NCBI GenBank assembly: GCA_011046315.1
Contig: DSAU01000190.1
Location: 1-17,242, forward strand
Source: a bacterium
GTDB taxonomy: Bacteria; Zhuqueibacterota; Zhuqueibacteria; Thermofontimicrobiales; Thermofontimicrobiaceae
Direction of reading: 5' to 3'
DNA length: 17,242 nucleotides
Shown: positions 6,918-15,443 of the stretch, piece by piece
Layout: every line of letters begins with the position of its first letter
Numbering within the stretch: the first letter of the stretch is position 1
Notes under the pieces: generated by a model
The model's database searches: none
What the model was told of the DNA's origin: nothing
Seen by the model: only the letters and a program-made list of their open reading frames with translations
Made by a program: the position numbers and the translations under genes

Positions 6918-8123
6918 TTAACCTTTCAAAATAATCCGCATGGTGGTTCCTTCGCCGATTCGGGAGTCTTTGATCAACAGTTTTCCGTCGTGAAATTCCT
7001 CGACAATACGTTTTGCCAGGTTCAGTCCCAGTCCCCAGCCGCGTTTCTTGGTGCTGTAACCTGGTTTAAACACAATCCGCCGGTGCTGAGAACTGATGCC
7101 TTTTCCGTTATCTTTAATATCGATGAATACGCTCGACTTCATTTCATTGACCAGTCCGGTGGAGATTTCGATCACACCGCTTTTCTTTTCAATGGCGTCA
7201 AGCGCATTTTTGATCAGATTTTCGATCACCCACTCGAACAGATCACGATTCAGATAAACATCGGGTACCGGCTCGATTCGGCGGATGATTTTCACCTCTT
7301 TGCCCATGTGCGGCAGCCGGCGCTGGAAATATTCGATTATATCATCAAGAATGGGCAACAAATTCTGCTTCTTAATGCTGCTGCGGCTGCCGATCTGCGA
7401 GAAACGCGCCGAGACCTTGGATAAACGGTTGATGTCGTTTTCCATTTCCGCCAGTTCTTTAGCAGCCGATGCACATTCCTTCCGGCTTTTGATAATCTCC
7501 AGCCAGCCCATCAGAGATGATAACGGCGTTCCCATCTGGTGCGCCGTCTCCTTGGTCAATCCCACCCAGATAAATTGTTCCTCACTTTTTTTAATACTGC
7601 GAAATCCAAGCAGGGCCACCAGAATGAACAATCCGATGACGCCAATCTCCACATAAGGCAGCCAGATCAGCCGGGTAATTAAATGTGAATCTCCAAAATA
7701 CAGATACCCCAGTGTGATTTCGATTCCCTCTGAATCGCGAAAGGTGATGGCGACCGGATCAATCTGTTTTTCGAGCTTGCGAACAATGGCTTTTACTTTT
7801 TCAACCGTCTCAGCAGATTTTTCATTGGAATCGATCTGCAATCCCACCCAGTAGTCCGGATTTTTATTGACATCCGTCAAAATGATCGGGAAATTTGTTC
7901 GTTTGATGATTTCTTCGAAGAGAAAGTTGATTAATGTTTCATCTTCCTGCAATGCAGCCTGGGAGTGAACCCTGGCATAAAACTCAATGATGTTCCTCGA
8001 TTCCGCTCTCAGATCGTGGACGATCTTTTGCGAATAATAGAGCATCACAAAAATTAATATAACGGCGACTGAAAATAAGATTAGTGTGAATCGATCCGAA
8101 AGACGGTAAAGTATTTTTTTCAT
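6918..8123 (-). CDS. Two-TM sensor histidine kinase, orphan
   Basis: This 401-residue kinase has TM1 at about 12-31, a small periplasmic domain of about 120 residues and TM2 at about 156-175. The phosphoacceptor region holds KETAHQMGTPLSSLMGW with His195. The ATPase boxes are ENLIKNALDAI at 301-311, DNGKGIS at 338-344 and RGWGLGLNLAKR at 361-372. The AHQMGTP form of the H-box, instead of the common AHEIRNP, is typical in my recollection of Bacteroidetes-type kinases. No PAS or HAMP is visible. No response regulator is adjacent on this strand; the following gene is a DUF1893 protein coupled by a 5-nt gap. A box TACTTTTG (8152-8159, minus strand) upstream of the start fits TAnnTTTG but has no good -33 partner. 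Confidence 0.92.
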   Translation of the reverse strand: MKKILYRLSDRFTLILFSVAVILIFVMLYYSQKIVHDLRAESRNIIEFYARVHSQAALQEDETLINFLFEEIIKRTNFPIILTDVNKNPDYWVGLQIDSNEKSAETVEKVKAIVRKLEKQIDPVAITFRDSEGIEITLGYLYFGDSHLITRLIWLPYVEIGVIGLFILVALLGFRSIKKSEEQFIWVGLTKETAHQMGTPLSSLMGWLEIIKSRKECASAAKELAEMENDINRLSKVSARFSQIGSRSSIKKQNLLPILDDIIEYFQRRLPHMGKEVKIIRRIEPVPDVYLNRDLFEWVIENLIKNALDAIEKKSGVIEISTGLVNEMKSSVFIDIKDNGKGISSQHRRIVFKPGYSTKKRGWGLGLNLAKRIVEEFHDGKLLIKDSRIGEGTTMRIILKG

Positions 8124-8255
8124 AACCTGTCCGCTTGAAAAGTTACGATCACAAAAGTATCGGTTGGTGATCTATAATAATACAGGTTCGATCTTCATTT
8201 TTTTCAAAATAATTTTTCAATAAATACCGAAAGCAGCGAAATATTTTTATTTTCC

Positions 8256-8309
8256 AAATAGTTTTTTCAGTGAGCTTCGGTACTTTTCTGTGTTTAATTT
8301 TATGGCTTC
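8256..8309. repeat. Short dispersed repeat, copy downstream of the yfhO-like gene
   Basis: The block includes ATAG, a T-run, CAG, then TTCGGTACTTTTCTGTGTTTAATTTT. Without gaps, 8263-8308 matches 10919-10964 at about 35 of 46 positions (counted by eye), including a shared GTGTTTAATTTT core. The two copies flank the yfhO-like gene in the same orientation. Confidence 0.55.
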
Positions 8310-8325
8310 ACTGCGTATGGGCTGC

Positions 8326-10827
8326 TCATGCCCTTCGCTGTTTTCGAAGCGAAACTACCAGCGCCACCATCAGCCCGGCAAAAGTGAGCAAACTGATAAT
8401 TAATCCCAATTTAAACGACATCGGTTTAAACACAAATTCGATATCATGTTCACCCGGTTCCAGAAAGATCGAGCGCAAAATGTGGTTTGTCTTATAAATT
8501 TTAGTTTCTTTTCCATTTACCAACGCCTTCCAGCCCGCAGGATAGTAAACCTCTGACAGCACCATCAATGCCGGCGCAGCCACCGTGGCTTTGAGAGCAA
8601 TGTGATGAATATCGTAAGACGTCAACTGCACTGCATTATTGTCAGGCGCCAGTTGAATTTCAAAGGGCGGTTGTTCTTCGAGCAGTGCGGTTTTTGCTGG
8701 ATTGAATCGTTCTGACTTTAACAGCCGGAAAATTGCGTCGGCTGATGACACCAGCTTTGCCTCATCGACAAAAAAGGCGCGTGGCAGAGCGTGTTTGTTT
8801 TCAAATACAAATTGGGAGCCGCGGAAAACCAACTGGCACGAAGTGTCCGGTATCGGGTACGAGGAAATCAAATAGCGGCAGTTGAGCATGTTGAGAAAAT
8901 TTTGGTGACCGAACAGCAATGCTCTGGGAACTTCATTCATGTTTTGATTGATGACGGTCTGATTGCCCTCTTGTTTGAGGAATTTGAAAAAATAACTCTG
9001 CGGGAACTGCAATGCAGTCATCGTCTCCTGGTAATCTCTGATTTTAGCGGCGTGATAGCCGTAAACATTTTCCAGCTTAAAGTACATGTACCAGTTATCC
9101 GGTTTTTCACCAGGTTGGCCCACTTTGACTGGAAAAATGCGGAACTTTCCGGGTTGATTCTCTAAAAATTTTACCACGTCAGTCTTTTGAAAAAACGCGT
9201 CTTCCTGCACCTGGGGCTTGGGATCAACGATTTTATAACCGACCACCCACAAATCCACCAGCAACAGCATCATCAGCGACAGCGCATACAGCCTGACATC
9301 CAGTTTGTTTTTTAAAAAATAGAGCGTCAAAAAACCAGCGATCCCCAGCAGAAAAAGCACCACCACTGCGTCTTGCAGCGCCATTTTGTGCGCCACCAAC
9401 TGTTGCGCCGGCTGGAGCTGGCGGGCAGCATTGCTCATCCAATTGAGCAGGGTGTTCTTTCCCAGCGCCACAAACAGCATCAACAAAATTGCTACTGAAC
9501 TGAATCCGTAAAAATAGTTTCGAACCTGTTGCATCTTTGCCTCGCGTGTATCAGAATTTGCCATATCTTTGAGCTGAATAGCGTGGCTTAAACCGATTCC
9601 CGCCAAAATTACCACCGACAGATCGAGCAAAATGTGGATCATGCTGGGCACACGGAATTTATTGAAAAACGGCAGCAAATTGAACATCGGGTCGTAGAGT
9701 ACGGGAAAGTGTTTCCCAAACGAGACCAGCAATGAGAAAACGGCGATAATGGTGAAAAAGATCACCTGACGGTCGCGACGGATGACCAGCGCCAGCCCGG
9801 CGAGAAACAACACCACAATTCCCATGTAGAGCGGATAATCGGTGAACGGCATTTTCCCCCAATAGGTGGCACCACCAAAACCAAAAAATGAGGGAATGAG
9901 AAAAGTTATCATTTCCGCTGGCGAAAACGACCAACTGGAAGCGTAATCATAATCCAGACCGCCGCCGACACCTCCTCCTCTTATCGAATAGTGGGAGTAC
10001 TCATAAATTGAGATGTACATCACCGAGGAAAGCAACAAAGCTACCACCCCAGCAACAGCCAACAATCCAAATCCTTTTGCAATGTTTTGAAATTTTTTTG
10101 TCTGCTTAAATTCAAAGATCGCATAATAGATAAAATAAATTGCCAGCATCAGGTAGGTATAATAGCAGACCTGAACATGCGCCCGAAACAATTGAAATCC
10201 GAGCGCCAGCGCCGTAATTGTAAAAAACAGCAGCGACCGCTTTTTCAGCAGATGGCCCACTGACCATAGAATTAATGGAATCAATACCAGCGACAAAAAT
10301 TTGGTGTTGTGGCCAAACGCGGTAAAGGCGACATATTGGGGAATAAACATCACCGCGATGGCGGAAAATAAACAGGCGTAGCGATTCGCTCCAAACGATT
10401 GTAGCAGCAGATAGACCAGCATACCGAATAGCACGTAATTGAGAATAATTCGCATAAACGGCGTTAACGGGATCAGGTACCTGATCCCGATCAGCGCATA
10501 CTGCAGTGCGGCATCCACTATATTGACCAACGGCGCGCTGGCTAAACTGGCAAACGAGGGCATACCCGAAAAAATATAAGGGTTCCACAGCGGAAATGTT
10601 CCTTCTTTTAGCGCATCGTTGATGAAATTGTTGTAGCTTTTGGCTGTCAGCGTATCCGGAGGCAGCAATGTTTTGTTTTCAAATACGATGGGATAATAAA
10701 AGATTATTAACAGTAAAAACAGGATAATTACCGCTGACCAGTGAGGATGCGCTGAAAAAAAAGAGGTGCGAGATTTTTGAGGTTTTGGTTGAACAGACGT
10801 TAATTTCTTTTTTTTCTTCTTTGCCAT
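8326..10827 (-). CDS. YfhO-family multi-spanning membrane protein
   Basis: This 833-residue inner-membrane protein belongs to the YfhO family, which has a GT-C-like layout. The N terminus is a poly-lysine stretch (MAKKKKKK) before TM1 at about 31-50. The first loop has PPDTL at 56-60 and GTFPLWNPYIFSGMP at 76-90, the segment expected to carry an active-site aspartate (Asp58 is the candidate). About a dozen hydrophobic helices follow to about residue 530. A long soluble domain comes next, ending with PAGWKALVNGKE near 765 and a final helix. Bacillus YfhO helps glycosylate cell-wall polymers using lipid-linked sugars; here the neighbouring flippase and glycosyltransferases suggest a similar surface-glycan role. 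A strong ribosome site AAGGGTGA lies 6 nt before the ATG. Donor and acceptor are unknown. Confidence 0.85.
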   Translation of the reverse strand: MAKKKKKKLTSVQPKPQKSRTSFFSAHPHWSAVIILFLLLIIFYYPIVFENKTLLPPDTLTAKSYNNFINDALKEGTFPLWNPYIFSGMPSFASLASAPLVNIVDAALQYALIGIRYLIPLTPFMRIILNYVLFGMLVYLLLQSFGANRYACLFSAIAVMFIPQYVAFTAFGHNTKFLSLVLIPLILWSVGHLLKKRSLLFFTITALALGFQLFRAHVQVCYYTYLMLAIYFIYYAIFEFKQTKKFQNIAKGFGLLAVAGVVALLLSSVMYISIYEYSHYSIRGGGVGGGLDYDYASSWSFSPAEMITFLIPSFFGFGGATYWGKMPFTDYPLYMGIVVLFLAGLALVIRRDRQVIFFTIIAVFSLLVSFGKHFPVLYDPMFNLLPFFNKFRVPSMIHILLDLSVVILAGIGLSHAIQLKDMANSDTREAKMQQVRNYFYGFSSVAILLMLFVALGKNTLLNWMSNAARQLQPAQQLVAHKMALQDAVVVLFLLGIAGFLTLYFLKNKLDVRLYALSLMMLLLVDLWVVGYKIVDPKPQVQEDAFFQKTDVVKFLENQPGKFRIFPVKVGQPGEKPDNWYMYFKLENVYGYHAAKIRDYQETMTALQFPQSYFFKFLKQEGNQTVINQNMNEVPRALLFGHQNFLNMLNCRYLISSYPIPDTSCQLVFRGSQFVFENKHALPRAFFVDEAKLVSSADAIFRLLKSERFNPAKTALLEEQPPFEIQLAPDNNAVQLTSYDIHHIALKATVAAPALMVLSEVYYPAGWKALVNGKETKIYKTNHILRSIFLEPGEHDIEFVFKPMSFKLGLIISLLTFAGLMVALVVSLRKQRRA

Positions 10828-10854
10828 TTTGATTCACCCTTTTTGGTTTGGTTT

Positions 10855-10889
10855 TTTCAAGGCGTTCCCTGAAAAGGGGCGCCTCGAAA
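10855..10889. repeat. Strong hairpin between the yfhO-like and flippase genes
   Basis: AGGCG (10860-10864) pairs with CGCCT (10880-10884). Inside, CCC pairs with GGG around a TGAAAA loop, and outside TTTC pairs with GAAA across one mismatch. Neither strand has a T-run after the stem, so this is not a standard terminator. It lies 28 nt upstream of the yfhO-like start and could be a leader structure or a repeat remnant. Confidence 0.45.
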
Positions 10890-10912
10890 CAAATTGCATC
10901 TGTTTATTCGAT

Positions 10913-10965
10913 AGATAGTTTTTCAGGAAAACTCGGTGTTTTTCGGTGTTTAATTTTGCGACTTA
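10913..10965. repeat. Short dispersed repeat, copy upstream of the yfhO-like gene
   Basis: Second copy of the block at 8256-8309, in the same orientation and on the other side of the yfhO-like gene. It reads ATAG, five T, CAG, then CTCGGTGTTTTTCGGTGTTTAATTTT at its core. The CGGTGTTTTTCGGTGTTT part is itself a tandem duplication of about 9 nt. Confidence 0.55.
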
Positions 10966-11021
10966 TCCACGCCGGGTCTTTATCAAATAATTACAGCGCA
11001 ACAGTATGCCGAAAATTTCAC

Positions 11022-11052
11022 TTTGAATTGATCGATAATTCTCGTATATTTG
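11022..11052 (+). promoter_or_regulatory. Bacteroidetes-type promoter of the flippase gene
   Basis: TTTG at 11022-11025, a 19-nt spacer and TATATTTG at 11045-11052 match the Bacteroidetes housekeeping consensus (-33 TTTG, -7 TAnnTTTG, spacer about 19) at every fixed base. Transcription should begin near 11057. That is just before ATG 11061 and 19 nt before ATG 11076, which has GGA 7 nt upstream. It therefore also argues against any start further upstream. Confidence 0.7.
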
Positions 11053-11060
11053 CCGTCACT

Positions 11061-12638
11061 ATGCCGGAAAAAACTATGATACAATCATCGATCACGCCAT
11101 TGACAGTAAAAGATCAAGCGCTAAAATCAGTAGCCCGCGGTGCTGGAATATTTTTCATCGGTATCATATTGGGGCGCTTTTTGGGCTATCTTATCCGTAT
11201 GGTCATCGCCCGCTTTTTAGGCCCCGAAAGTTACGGACTGATTTCGCTTGCCATCTCGGTGGTTGAAATAGCCGCCACGCTGGCGCTATTCGGATTGCCC
11301 ACCGCCATCAATCGCTACGTTCCGTTTTTTTGGTCCGCCAGAAAACAGGCAAAGGTGCGCGGCGTGATTCGATCAGCTTTCCGCATTTCGCTGCCTGCTG
11401 CCATTATCACCGCACTGGCTCTGCTTTTTTTTAGCGGCGGATTGTCAAACAATGTGTTCTCAAAACCAGATTTGGCGCCAATTTTACGTCTGTTCGCAGT
11501 GATAGTGCCATTTTACAGCCTGATGATGATCTGTTCCGCGATATTTGCCGGCTTCAAAAAAATGGAATATATTGTTTACACCCAGCAGTTTGTTCGCTAC
11601 ATTTTTATCCTTGCTTTGTTTATCATCTTGTTCATGCTGGGATTGGAAATTAAAGCCGCAGCCTTTGCCTACCCCCTCGGCTACCTGTTTACCGCAGGAT
11701 TCGGTTTGTATCTTGCCCAAAAGACATTCCCCATTTTTGGCAAAAACCTGGAAAGCGTTTCCAGCTATCGGAAGTTGTTCTCTTTTTCCTGGCCGTTGAT
11801 TCTGGTGTCGATGATCTGGTTCATTATCGATCGGGTGGCGACGATTATGCTTGGCTATTTTAAATCAGCAGAAATCGTGGGAATTTACAACGCAGCGCTG
11901 CCGCTGGCGCAATTGATTCCGGCAGTTTTGCAATCGTTTACCACAATTTTTATGCCTATCATTTCATCAATTCTATCGACCGGCGATTTCAAAGAACTCA
12001 ATCGTATTTACGCCATCACCACTAAATGGATAATGGGGTTGACGCTGCCACTTTTTGTCGTGATCTTTCTGTTTGCCAAAACCCTGACCGTGAAACTGTT
12101 CGGCGTTGAATATGCTGAAGCAGCACCAGCGTTACAGATTCTCACCCTGGGATTTTTCTTCCACAGTGCAGTTGGACCCACCACCATGACGCTCAATGCG
12201 CTGGAAAGAACGCGGCTCACCCTGATCAACACTGTGGCTGCTTTCAGTGTTAATATAATACTACACTTTTTATTAATCCCCAAATATGGGCTCATCGGCG
12301 CGGCATTGGCTTCAGCGCTGGCATTGGTTGTGCTCAACCTGTTGACGCTGATCGAGCTTTTTTTCATTTACAGCATCCAGCCGTTTAATCGAAAATATTT
12401 GAAAACTCTGCTCGCCGGCAGCCTTGCCGCCGGGATTGTTTATTTCATTTCAATGTTCTTCTCTGTCGGATTACTGGTTGTGCTTTTACTGGCGATAATC
12501 TTTATATTTTTTTATGGATGCCTGGCGTTGTTGTTGCGCGTTTTCGAGCCCGAAGACCGCGACATCATTCAGCAATTTCAAATGAAACTTGGAATCCGCA
12601 TCAAGCTGCCTCAGTTTATAAAATCAAGAATGAGCTGA
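11061..12638 (+). CDS. Wzx-like polysaccharide flippase (MOP superfamily)
   Basis: This 525-residue inner-membrane protein has about 12-14 helices and an N-terminal polysaccharide-synthesis transporter domain. Visible are ARGAGIFFIG at 25-34 and IARFLGPESYGLISLA at 49-64, a family signature. The C-terminal transporter half covers about 365-490 and ends in a basic tail. Such proteins flip undecaprenyl-linked oligosaccharides to the periplasm for polymer assembly, which fits the adjacent glycosyltransferases. An upstream TTG at 10848 would add 71 residues without family features and lies before the promoter, so I reject it. ATG 11061 would give an almost leaderless message; ATG 11076 (MIQSS, 520 residues) has a GGA ribosome site and is equally likely. 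The gene is convergent with the phosphodiesterase gene, stop to stop 30 nt apart, with no obvious terminator between them. Confidence 0.9.
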   Translation: MPEKTMIQSSITPLTVKDQALKSVARGAGIFFIGIILGRFLGYLIRMVIARFLGPESYGLISLAISVVEIAATLALFGLPTAINRYVPFFWSARKQAKVRGVIRSAFRISLPAAIITALALLFFSGGLSNNVFSKPDLAPILRLFAVIVPFYSLMMICSAIFAGFKKMEYIVYTQQFVRYIFILALFIILFMLGLEIKAAAFAYPLGYLFTAGFGLYLAQKTFPIFGKNLESVSSYRKLFSFSWPLILVSMIWFIIDRVATIMLGYFKSAEIVGIYNAALPLAQLIPAVLQSFTTIFMPIISSILSTGDFKELNRIYAITTKWIMGLTLPLFVVIFLFAKTLTVKLFGVEYAEAAPALQILTLGFFFHSAVGPTTMTLNALERTRLTLINTVAAFSVNIILHFLLIPKYGLIGAALASALALVVLNLLTLIELFFIYSIQPFNRKYLKTLLAGSLAAGIVYFISMFFSVGLLVVLLLAIIFIFFYGCLALLLRVFEPEDRDIIQQFQMKLGIRIKLPQFIKSRMS

Positions 12639-12668
12639 TCGAATATAATCGCACTTATCGCTGCAAAT

Positions 12669-14330
12669 TTACTCAAGGTATCCAAGGTCCTGCAGCCGCT
12701 GTCGGATGATATCCTCCTGCTCGGGTGTATAACCATTATTGGATTCGAGCTCCTGAAAATTATTCCCGACATATTCCGGCGGAGAGGCTTCAAGGACAGC
12801 AGTTTTAAATGCCGGCTCCAGCAGCTTGCCATCCATTACCGCCGGAATTGGGTTGTTCAATAAATACAAAATCGTTGGCGCCAGATCAACCAGACGCGCG
12901 TTGATTTTTCTTTCGGCTGAGCGAATTGTCTTCCGGCTTTTGATCACCAGGATTCCCTGCACGCGATGGGTTCCGGTGATGTCTTTCCATGCAATATTAT
13001 CTCTCAGAAATCGGTTGCTGGTGAGTTGACTAAAAATGACATTTCCAGCGTTGGGTTTAATCAATAAATCCGGAGCGAGTTTCTGGTTGTCATTGGGAAA
13101 AATGTCATCCCGAAAAAAAACATCAGCGATTAATTTTTTGCCGGTGGTTGGATCAGTTATTTGTTCGAGCTTTTCCTTCAATTCTTTCTTCAACAGTTCG
13201 GCTTTTTCGCCATCTTCAATTGTCCCTCTGGGCTCCCGGTTTTTCAAATTCAAAAAGACATTTCCGTAAATGGAAGCTGGTGTTGCAAACGCTCTGGTTT
13301 TCTTCCAGTTAATCAGCATCTCATGCTGAAGCTGTTTTTCCAGCGAAACCCTTTTTTGACCACTGGGTAGAACCCGATTGCGCAAGTTCAGGAAATCAAT
13401 TCGAGCGATGATATGGCGAATGGTTTGAATCATCTGCTTTTTTTGTTGATTTAATTTTAAATATCCATTTTGTTGCAGCCAGTGGTTAATAAAGATTGTC
13501 TTCTGAAGCGGCCCAAAGCCGTGATCCGAGAGTAAAATCACGTCACAATCATCTCCGGCGATTTTCAGCAGACCGCCAAATTTATCATCAAGATTGCTGT
13601 AAAATTCATGAACAGCGTTTAGCAGCGCGGCTGATGTTGAAGCGTCATGTTCCGGATGAGTCTCATCCCAAACATGCCACATCCAATGTTGAACCACATC
13701 GGTTACTAAAAAATGTACCATGAAAAAATCGGGTTGATAATTTTCATAAAGGAAAACAGCAGCTTCATATCGTTTGTCAACGATCTCAGTACATTTTTCG
13801 AGAAAACCCAATGCACCTTCGGTTTCGATGGTGACCCTTGGCGATTTATCCAGAAAAATTTTATAGTCGCTGATCTGTTCTTTCAACTCATCGGATAGAC
13901 TTGCGGGATTGGTTATCATCTGCTGGCTGCTCACCCCCGGCGACAGAAATCCTGGGATAATAAATCCATTGACATCTTCCGGGGGATAGGTCATCGGAAC
14001 ATTTATCACGCCAACTGATTTACCCTGTTCGCTCAAAATTTTCCACAGACTTTTTCCCTTCAACGACTTTGCATTGTTGATCGTGGTATGGTAGCTGCCT
14101 GGTTTACGCCGCGAAAAATCATATACACCATGGCGATCCGGATTCATGCCGGTGATAAACGACGCCCAGGCTGACGCAGTTACCGGCGGCAAGGTCGATT
14201 CCAGATTTGTTGAAAAGTAATTTTCCACTAAATTTTTTAAATTGGGCATCACGCCCTGTTCCATCAATTTGTCAAAAATATCCCAGCTAGCGCCGTCAAT
14301 TCCAATTACAAACACCTTTGATTTTTTCAT
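12669..14330 (-). CDS. Type I phosphodiesterase / alkaline-phosphatase-superfamily protein
   Basis: This 553-residue protein has the metal-dependent phosphodiesterase/nucleotide pyrophosphatase fold. GIDGASWD at 10-17 supplies metal ligand Asp12, and PPVTASAWASFITG at 48-61 supplies the nucleophile Thr51. TDVVQH at 210-215 supplies Asp211 and His215, SDHGFGP at 268-274 supplies Asp269 and His270, and GTHR at 453-456 supplies His455. The full metal set is therefore present. No signal peptide or membrane helix is evident, so it is probably cytoplasmic. The C terminus ends YTPEQEDIIRQRLQDLGYLE, a tail I recall from family members in polysaccharide clusters. AAGG lies 8 nt before the ATG. It follows a GT4 gene by 57 nt on the same strand. 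The substrate is unknown; a nucleotide-sugar or lipid-linked phosphodiester is a guess. Confidence 0.88.
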   Translation of the reverse strand: MKKSKVFVIGIDGASWDIFDKLMEQGVMPNLKNLVENYFSTNLESTLPPVTASAWASFITGMNPDRHGVYDFSRRKPGSYHTTINNAKSLKGKSLWKILSEQGKSVGVINVPMTYPPEDVNGFIIPGFLSPGVSSQQMITNPASLSDELKEQISDYKIFLDKSPRVTIETEGALGFLEKCTEIVDKRYEAAVFLYENYQPDFFMVHFLVTDVVQHWMWHVWDETHPEHDASTSAALLNAVHEFYSNLDDKFGGLLKIAGDDCDVILLSDHGFGPLQKTIFINHWLQQNGYLKLNQQKKQMIQTIRHIIARIDFLNLRNRVLPSGQKRVSLEKQLQHEMLINWKKTRAFATPASIYGNVFLNLKNREPRGTIEDGEKAELLKKELKEKLEQITDPTTGKKLIADVFFRDDIFPNDNQKLAPDLLIKPNAGNVIFSQLTSNRFLRDNIAWKDITGTHRVQGILVIKSRKTIRSAERKINARLVDLAPTILYLLNNPIPAVMDGKLLEPAFKTAVLEASPPEYVGNNFQELESNNGYTPEQEDIIRQRLQDLGYLE

Positions 14331-14387
14331 TCATTGAACCTTAAATTTCGGTTAGTTCTGATCATTCTCTGTCAGTTTCATTCGATT

Positions 14388-15443
14388 CTATTTAATCAAT
14401 TCGTGGATGGCTGTGATCAGTTTTTGTTCCCGTTGGTCCAGCCGAAAATGTTGAACCATTCGCTCCCTGGCTGCCTGACTCAAACCTGGTTCCGATTCCA
14501 TTGCCGCTTTAACCGCTGCAACAGCCAGCTTTAGATCGCGCTTTTTGACAATAAATCCGGCATCGCCGATGGCAGTGGGAATTCCGTTGACATCGGAACC
14601 CACCGGGACACAACCGCAAAGCATGGCTTCGCACAGCACATTAGGCAGTCCCTCCGACAGTGAAAGCTGGACATAAACTTTAGCTCGCTGGTAATGTTCA
14701 ACCAGCTCGTCATTGTTAACCGGACCGGTTACAGTAACATTTTCTGACTTGTTTTCATTAATAAAATCCGTTGCCCAACCTGACGCTCCAATTATCATAA
14801 ATTTATAATGGGGTAACCGGCTTGCCACCTCCATAAACAGATCAATCCCTTTAAGTCTCAGTTTGTTCATATTTTTTATAACAGCAACTGTCAATGCCAG
14901 TTTCTCGCGGTGCCTGGTTCCCGGTTTCCATTTTTTCGAATCAAAGCCAAAAGGAATTACGATATAGGGTGTTCGGAAATATTTAACGAGATGTTTTACG
15001 CCAGCGACAAATGGCTCTTGTTTTGCATAAGAGTTCACTGTTTCAATTAGTGACTCATCGCATGGTATTAACAGGTCACAGAAGCGAATGGAAAGGGCGG
15101 CGCATAATCCACGAAACGGCCGAAGATATACCCCCTGGTTGACTTCAGGTATTTTTATTGCATCCATACCGCCCAGAACGATAGCAGATTTTTTGAGAAA
15201 AACTTTCGCCATAACTATTGGCAGGATTGAATGATAATCTGCAAACCAAATATAGACGAGATGGGCTTTTGGAATATTAAACATCAACCAAAATAACAAC
15301 TGGAATTGACTTGTTGCCAGCCTTAGCGCACTGCCAGGCTTGAACAAAAATGACTCCACGTAAAAATGTTTCCTTAAAATCTTCTCATCTTTGATAATGA
15401 ATGTTGAATTTAAACTTTTAACAAACAGGATCTTTTTTTTCAT
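14388..15443 (-). CDS. GT4-family glycosyltransferase
   Basis: This 351-residue GT-B enzyme transfers a sugar from a nucleotide-sugar donor to a glycan acceptor at the inner face of the membrane. The acceptor-side N-terminal domain spans about 1-170. The donor domain holds RLKGIDLFMEVASRLPHYKF around 195-215. The GT4 signature EGLPNVLCEAMLCGCVPVGS at 264-283 has Glu264 and Glu272 of the E-x7-E motif. The N terminus KKKILFVKSL lacks the classical GG-P loop, as in more divergent members. No Shine-Dalgarno sequence precedes the ATG. It probably shares a transcript with the phosphodiesterase gene 57 nt downstream. Donor and linkage cannot be deduced. Confidence 0.87.
   Translation of the reverse strand: MKKKILFVKSLNSTFIIKDEKILRKHFYVESFLFKPGSALRLATSQFQLLFWLMFNIPKAHLVYIWFADYHSILPIVMAKVFLKKSAIVLGGMDAIKIPEVNQGVYLRPFRGLCAALSIRFCDLLIPCDESLIETVNSYAKQEPFVAGVKHLVKYFRTPYIVIPFGFDSKKWKPGTRHREKLALTVAVIKNMNKLRLKGIDLFMEVASRLPHYKFMIIGASGWATDFINENKSENVTVTGPVNNDELVEHYQRAKVYVQLSLSEGLPNVLCEAMLCGCVPVGSDVNGIPTAIGDAGFIVKKRDLKLAVAAVKAAMESEPGLSQAARERMVQHFRLDQREQKLITAIHELIK

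Noticed and set aside
10855..10889. Terminator for either flanking gene
   Set aside because: It lies upstream of both flanking genes and neither strand has a T-run after the stem.
10848..11060. In-frame extension of the flippase to a TTG at 10848
   Set aside because: The 71 extra residues have no family features, include the dispersed repeat and lie upstream of a consensus promoter.
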